A DNA stretch of 5,991 nucleotides from JARRNO01 sp037384885 (GTDB taxonomy: Bacteria > Acidobacteriota > UBA4820 > DSQY01), in assembly GCA_037384885.1 (NCBI GenBank), contig JARRNO010000129.1:1-5991 (forward strand), in the 5' to 3' direction. Every line of letters starts with the position of its first letter. The first letter of the stretch is position 1. Below are positions 4,357-5,991 of the stretch, piece by piece. Both the position numbers and the translations under genes were made by a program. Under the pieces are notes generated by a model. The model had not been told where the DNA came from and did not search any database. It worked only from the letters and a program-made list of their open reading frames with translations.

Positions 4357-5439
4357 CTATTTTCTGTGTTCCTGCCTATTGGCTCGTGCAGTCAACAACC
4401 GTATTTCTCTTTCTTTGGTCGCGATTTCCAACGCGATCCTTCCCATCCTTTGCTTTGCGCGTTGCAGCGCGCCGCAACTGGAATTCCTATCGTTCTCAAC
4501 GGCTTGGTAATAACGCTTGCGTGCGTTTTCTCCCCGCTCCGAATCCGGAGGCGGGGCCCGCCTCGTCAATCCGACTTGCTCACCGTTTTGCAGCCGCTTG
4601 AACTCGTCGCACCTCTTTTCCAGCGACGGGAGCGATTCTTCCAGCTGCTGCTTTTCTCTCTTTAACATGCGTATCTGTTTGTTCAGTAAATCGATTCGAT
4701 CGGCGGACGATCCGCCTTCCGGACTCTCCGGCGACAGCTGATTTCCATAATCTGCAGACGTGGAGCCTGCGTGTCCGCCTGCGATCGGTTGATTTTGCTG
4801 TATCACGAAATGATCGTCAGTAGACATGTTGGCCAGAGTTTCGTTGGTGATGACCTTGGGCGCCTTTTTCCGGCCGGCCGGGGAAAGCATGCCGGCGATC
4901 TCCCTGGACCCGGAAGCGGCCGCCATTTCGGCGGGCGTCGCGCCCTTTTTGTTGACCGCCGACCGGTCGGCTCCGGCCGCCAGGAGAATCCTTACCGCCT
5001 CGACGGATTTCTTGTACGCCGCGTAATGAAGCGCCGTGTTGCCCAAGCTGTCCTTCATCGCAACCTTGGCGCCTCCCTTGAGCAAAACTTTCAGCACGGC
5101 GGAGTGCGCCGCGAAGGCCGCGGCGTGCAGCGGGGTCATGCCCAGTGAGTCCTTGGCGTTAGGGTCGGCCCCGTCCTTCAGCAGGGCTTTTGCGGACGCC
5201 GCATCGCCCCTGTAGGCCGCATAATGAAGCGGGGTCATGCCGTACTTGTCCCGAACGTTTGGATCCGCCCCCCGGTGAATCAAGGCGTCTATTTTCGCGG
5301 CCTGCCCGGCCTTGACGGCCGCCACCAGTCCCGCATTCGCTGAAGACGCCGCGTTCTTTACCTGAGCGGTTGCCAAGAGGGCCACCCCCAACACACCTGC
5401 CGCCAGCAGCGTCTTCGCCATTCCAGTCTTCATCGCCAT
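4357..5439 (-). CDS. Secreted ankyrin-repeat protein with C-terminal coiled coil
   Basis: A 360-residue protein, probably exported to the periplasm and acting as a binding scaffold; no enzymatic domain is visible. Residues 1-25 are a Sec-type signal peptide (basic MAMKTGMAK, then a hydrophobic core) with a likely cleavage ATA|Q after residue 25. There is no lipobox cysteine. Ankyrin repeats follow: a degenerate first one (about 35-64), three good ones at 65-97, 98-130 and 131-163 with TPLHYAA, TPLHAAA and TALHYAA cores and GADPN-type turns, and a capping one at 164-187 (GATPAEMAA). A polar, probably disordered linker spans about 190-245, then a charged heptad-like coiled coil (about 247-285) and another helical tail (305-355), with cysteines 277 and 322. 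The start at 5439 has GGGGAG four bases upstream; a second ATG at 5433 is also possible. It appears monocistronic. The binding partner is unknown. Confidence 0.85.
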   Translation of the reverse strand: MAMKTGMAKTLLAAGVLGVALLATAQVKNAASSANAGLVAAVKAGQAAKIDALIHRGADPNVRDKYGMTPLHYAAYRGDAASAKALLKDGADPNAKDSLGMTPLHAAAFAAHSAVLKVLLKGGAKVAMKDSLGNTALHYAAYKKSVEAVRILLAAGADRSAVNKKGATPAEMAAASGSREIAGMLSPAGRKKAPKVITNETLANMSTDDHFVIQQNQPIAGGHAGSTSADYGNQLSPESPEGGSSADRIDLLNKQIRMLKREKQQLEESLPSLEKRCDEFKRLQNGEQVGLTRRAPPPDSERGENARKRYYQAVENDRNSSCGALQRAKQRMGRIALEIATKEREIRLLTARANRQEHRK

Positions 5440-5503
5440 GTGACTCCCCCCGAGTCTCAGCCGCGCCGCAAAGCAACGGATTGTTCAGAATTCACAAGGG
5501 TTG

Positions 5504-5530
5504 ATTCTATCACGGGCGTGGGGCGGTGAA
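5504..5530 (-). promoter_or_regulatory. Weak promoter candidate for the ankyrin-repeat gene
   Basis: On the minus strand TAGAAT (5509-5504) matches five of six -10 bases. The best upstream -35 is TTCACC (5530-5525, four of six) with a short 15-bp spacer. It would give a leader of about 60 nt. The spacing is poor, so only the -10 box is suggestive. Confidence 0.22.
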
Positions 5531-5545
5531 TCGGGCGCTTGTGTG

Positions 5546-5562
5546 CCGGCGTCTGGTGCCGG
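5546..5562. other. Small hairpin between the ankyrin gene and the membrane-protein gene
   Basis: CCGGC (5546-5550) and GCCGG (5558-5562) pair around GTCTGGT. The embedded string GCGTCTGGTG also occurs at 199-208 in the left repeat region. Function is unknown. Confidence 0.3.
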
Positions 5563-5595
5563 GTGGGCGTGGGTGGCCGGTCCGGGCAAGAAGCC

Positions 5596-5634
5596 GAATC
5601 GTGGGCCGTTGCGGGAAAGGCCGCTGCGCGGCCA
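5596..5634. repeat. Dispersed intergenic repeat, right-end copy
   Basis: GAATCGTG-nn-CCGTT followed by GGCCGC-TGC-GCGGCC matches the layout at 148-184, more than 5 kb away. The inner CCGTTGCGGGAA-n-GGCC string also matches 103-118. The hairpin (5619-5633), read on the minus strand, is followed by TTTCCC and lies 11 bp past the stop codon of the membrane-protein gene. It might therefore double as a weak terminator for that gene. Confidence 0.5.
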
Positions 5635-5644
5635 TAGGCTAAAC

Positions 5645-5991
5645 CTATAGACTTGACCCCGAGCCCCTTCTGACCCCGCTCAGTAACGCCCTTTCCACTT
5701 TCTGTCGTAGCTGCTGATACGCGGGAATGTCCTTAAGCATGGCCTCGCCGTGTTCAAGGTAAGACATACTTCTTTCCAGATACTTGGCGTTGGCCACCGA
5801 TTCCCAGTATTCATAATCTTCCGACGCCAGGAGGTAGTCTTCAGCCGATGAAGCCAGGGCGTTCCTGATCCGAGGCGGACACGCTATCCAGCCCCATATT
5901 TTTAAGATCATCAACCCCACGCCGACGCAAATCACGATCGTCCAGGGATCGAGATTCAAAGCGATCGCCACCGGAACAAATGCGCAAACAG
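5645..5991 (-). CDS. Membrane-anchored small protein of unknown function, 5' end cut by the window edge
   Basis: I do not recognise a family. The frame is open to the window edge. A GTG at 5971 would give a 108-residue protein, but no ribosome binding site precedes it. The upstream in-frame codons (Val-Cys-Ala-Phe-Val-Pro) continue a hydrophobic stretch, so the true start probably lies beyond position 5991. Counting from that GTG, residues about 10-32 (TIVICVGVGLMILKIWGWIA) form a transmembrane helix, possibly the second of a hairpin. The rest (about 35-108) is soluble, helical and charged, rich in Tyr, Glu and Ser (SEDYEYWESV, KYLERSMSYLEHGEAML), ending with a basic segment (RGVRRGSG-like). 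It may be a small inner-membrane protein with a cytoplasmic helical tail. Base composition and codon use look more AT-rich than in the nuclease gene. Confidence 0.6.
   Translation of the reverse strand, partial: VCAFVPVAIALNLDPWTIVICVGVGLMILKIWGWIACPPRIRNALASSAEDYLLASEDYEYWESVANAKYLERSMSYLEHGEAMLKDIPAYQQLRQKVERALLSGVRRGSGSSL

Noticed and set aside
4246..4665. Plus-strand frame (139 codons) across the ankyrin gene's 3' end
   Set aside because: It is mostly antisense to the coiled-coil coding region and crosses the likely terminators. There is no ribosome binding site or family signature.

Overview
This is a GC-rich bacterial chromosome window. The intergenic DNA is full of short repeats of the 'gaatcgtgaaccgtt / gaggaagtgaag / actaacggctgacgg' kind, which I associate with Desulfobacterota (former Deltaproteobacteria). 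That assignment is an impression from repeat style and gene content, not a computed one.

Layout. Positions 1-992 hold no convincing protein gene. Positions 1-352 are a mosaic of small stem-loops, a diverged duplication and an inverted repeat. Positions about 365-700 hold a dense run of hairpins that looks like a structured non-coding RNA, and positions 800-930 return to intergenic repeats. A plus-strand gene (993-2408) encodes a complete bacterial beta-CASP metallo-beta-lactamase-fold nuclease of the CPSF73/Ysh1-like type. It converges on a minus-strand two-gene operon (4103 down to 2558) encoding a type IV toxin-antitoxin system of the AbiE family: antitoxin/repressor AbiEi first, then nucleotidyltransferase toxin AbiEii, with an 8-nt overlap. 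A good sigma70-like promoter sits just upstream, embedded in a 12-bp-armed inverted repeat that is a strong operator candidate for AbiEi autoregulation. Upstream of that, also on the minus strand, is a secreted ankyrin-repeat protein with a C-terminal coiled coil (5439-4357). The right edge cuts a minus-strand gene for a small membrane-anchored protein of unknown function (5991-5645).

Functional reading. The AbiE pair is the only evident multi-gene system; homologues act in phage abortive infection and plasmid/island stabilisation. The beta-CASP nuclease and the ankyrin protein look like independent single-gene units. The least explained item is the structured RNA candidate in the left 1 kb. 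It resembles, from memory only, the HEARO/omega-RNA type of IscB-associated RNA, but no IscB gene is present in the window. I found no insertion sequence, CRISPR array, tRNA or rRNA.
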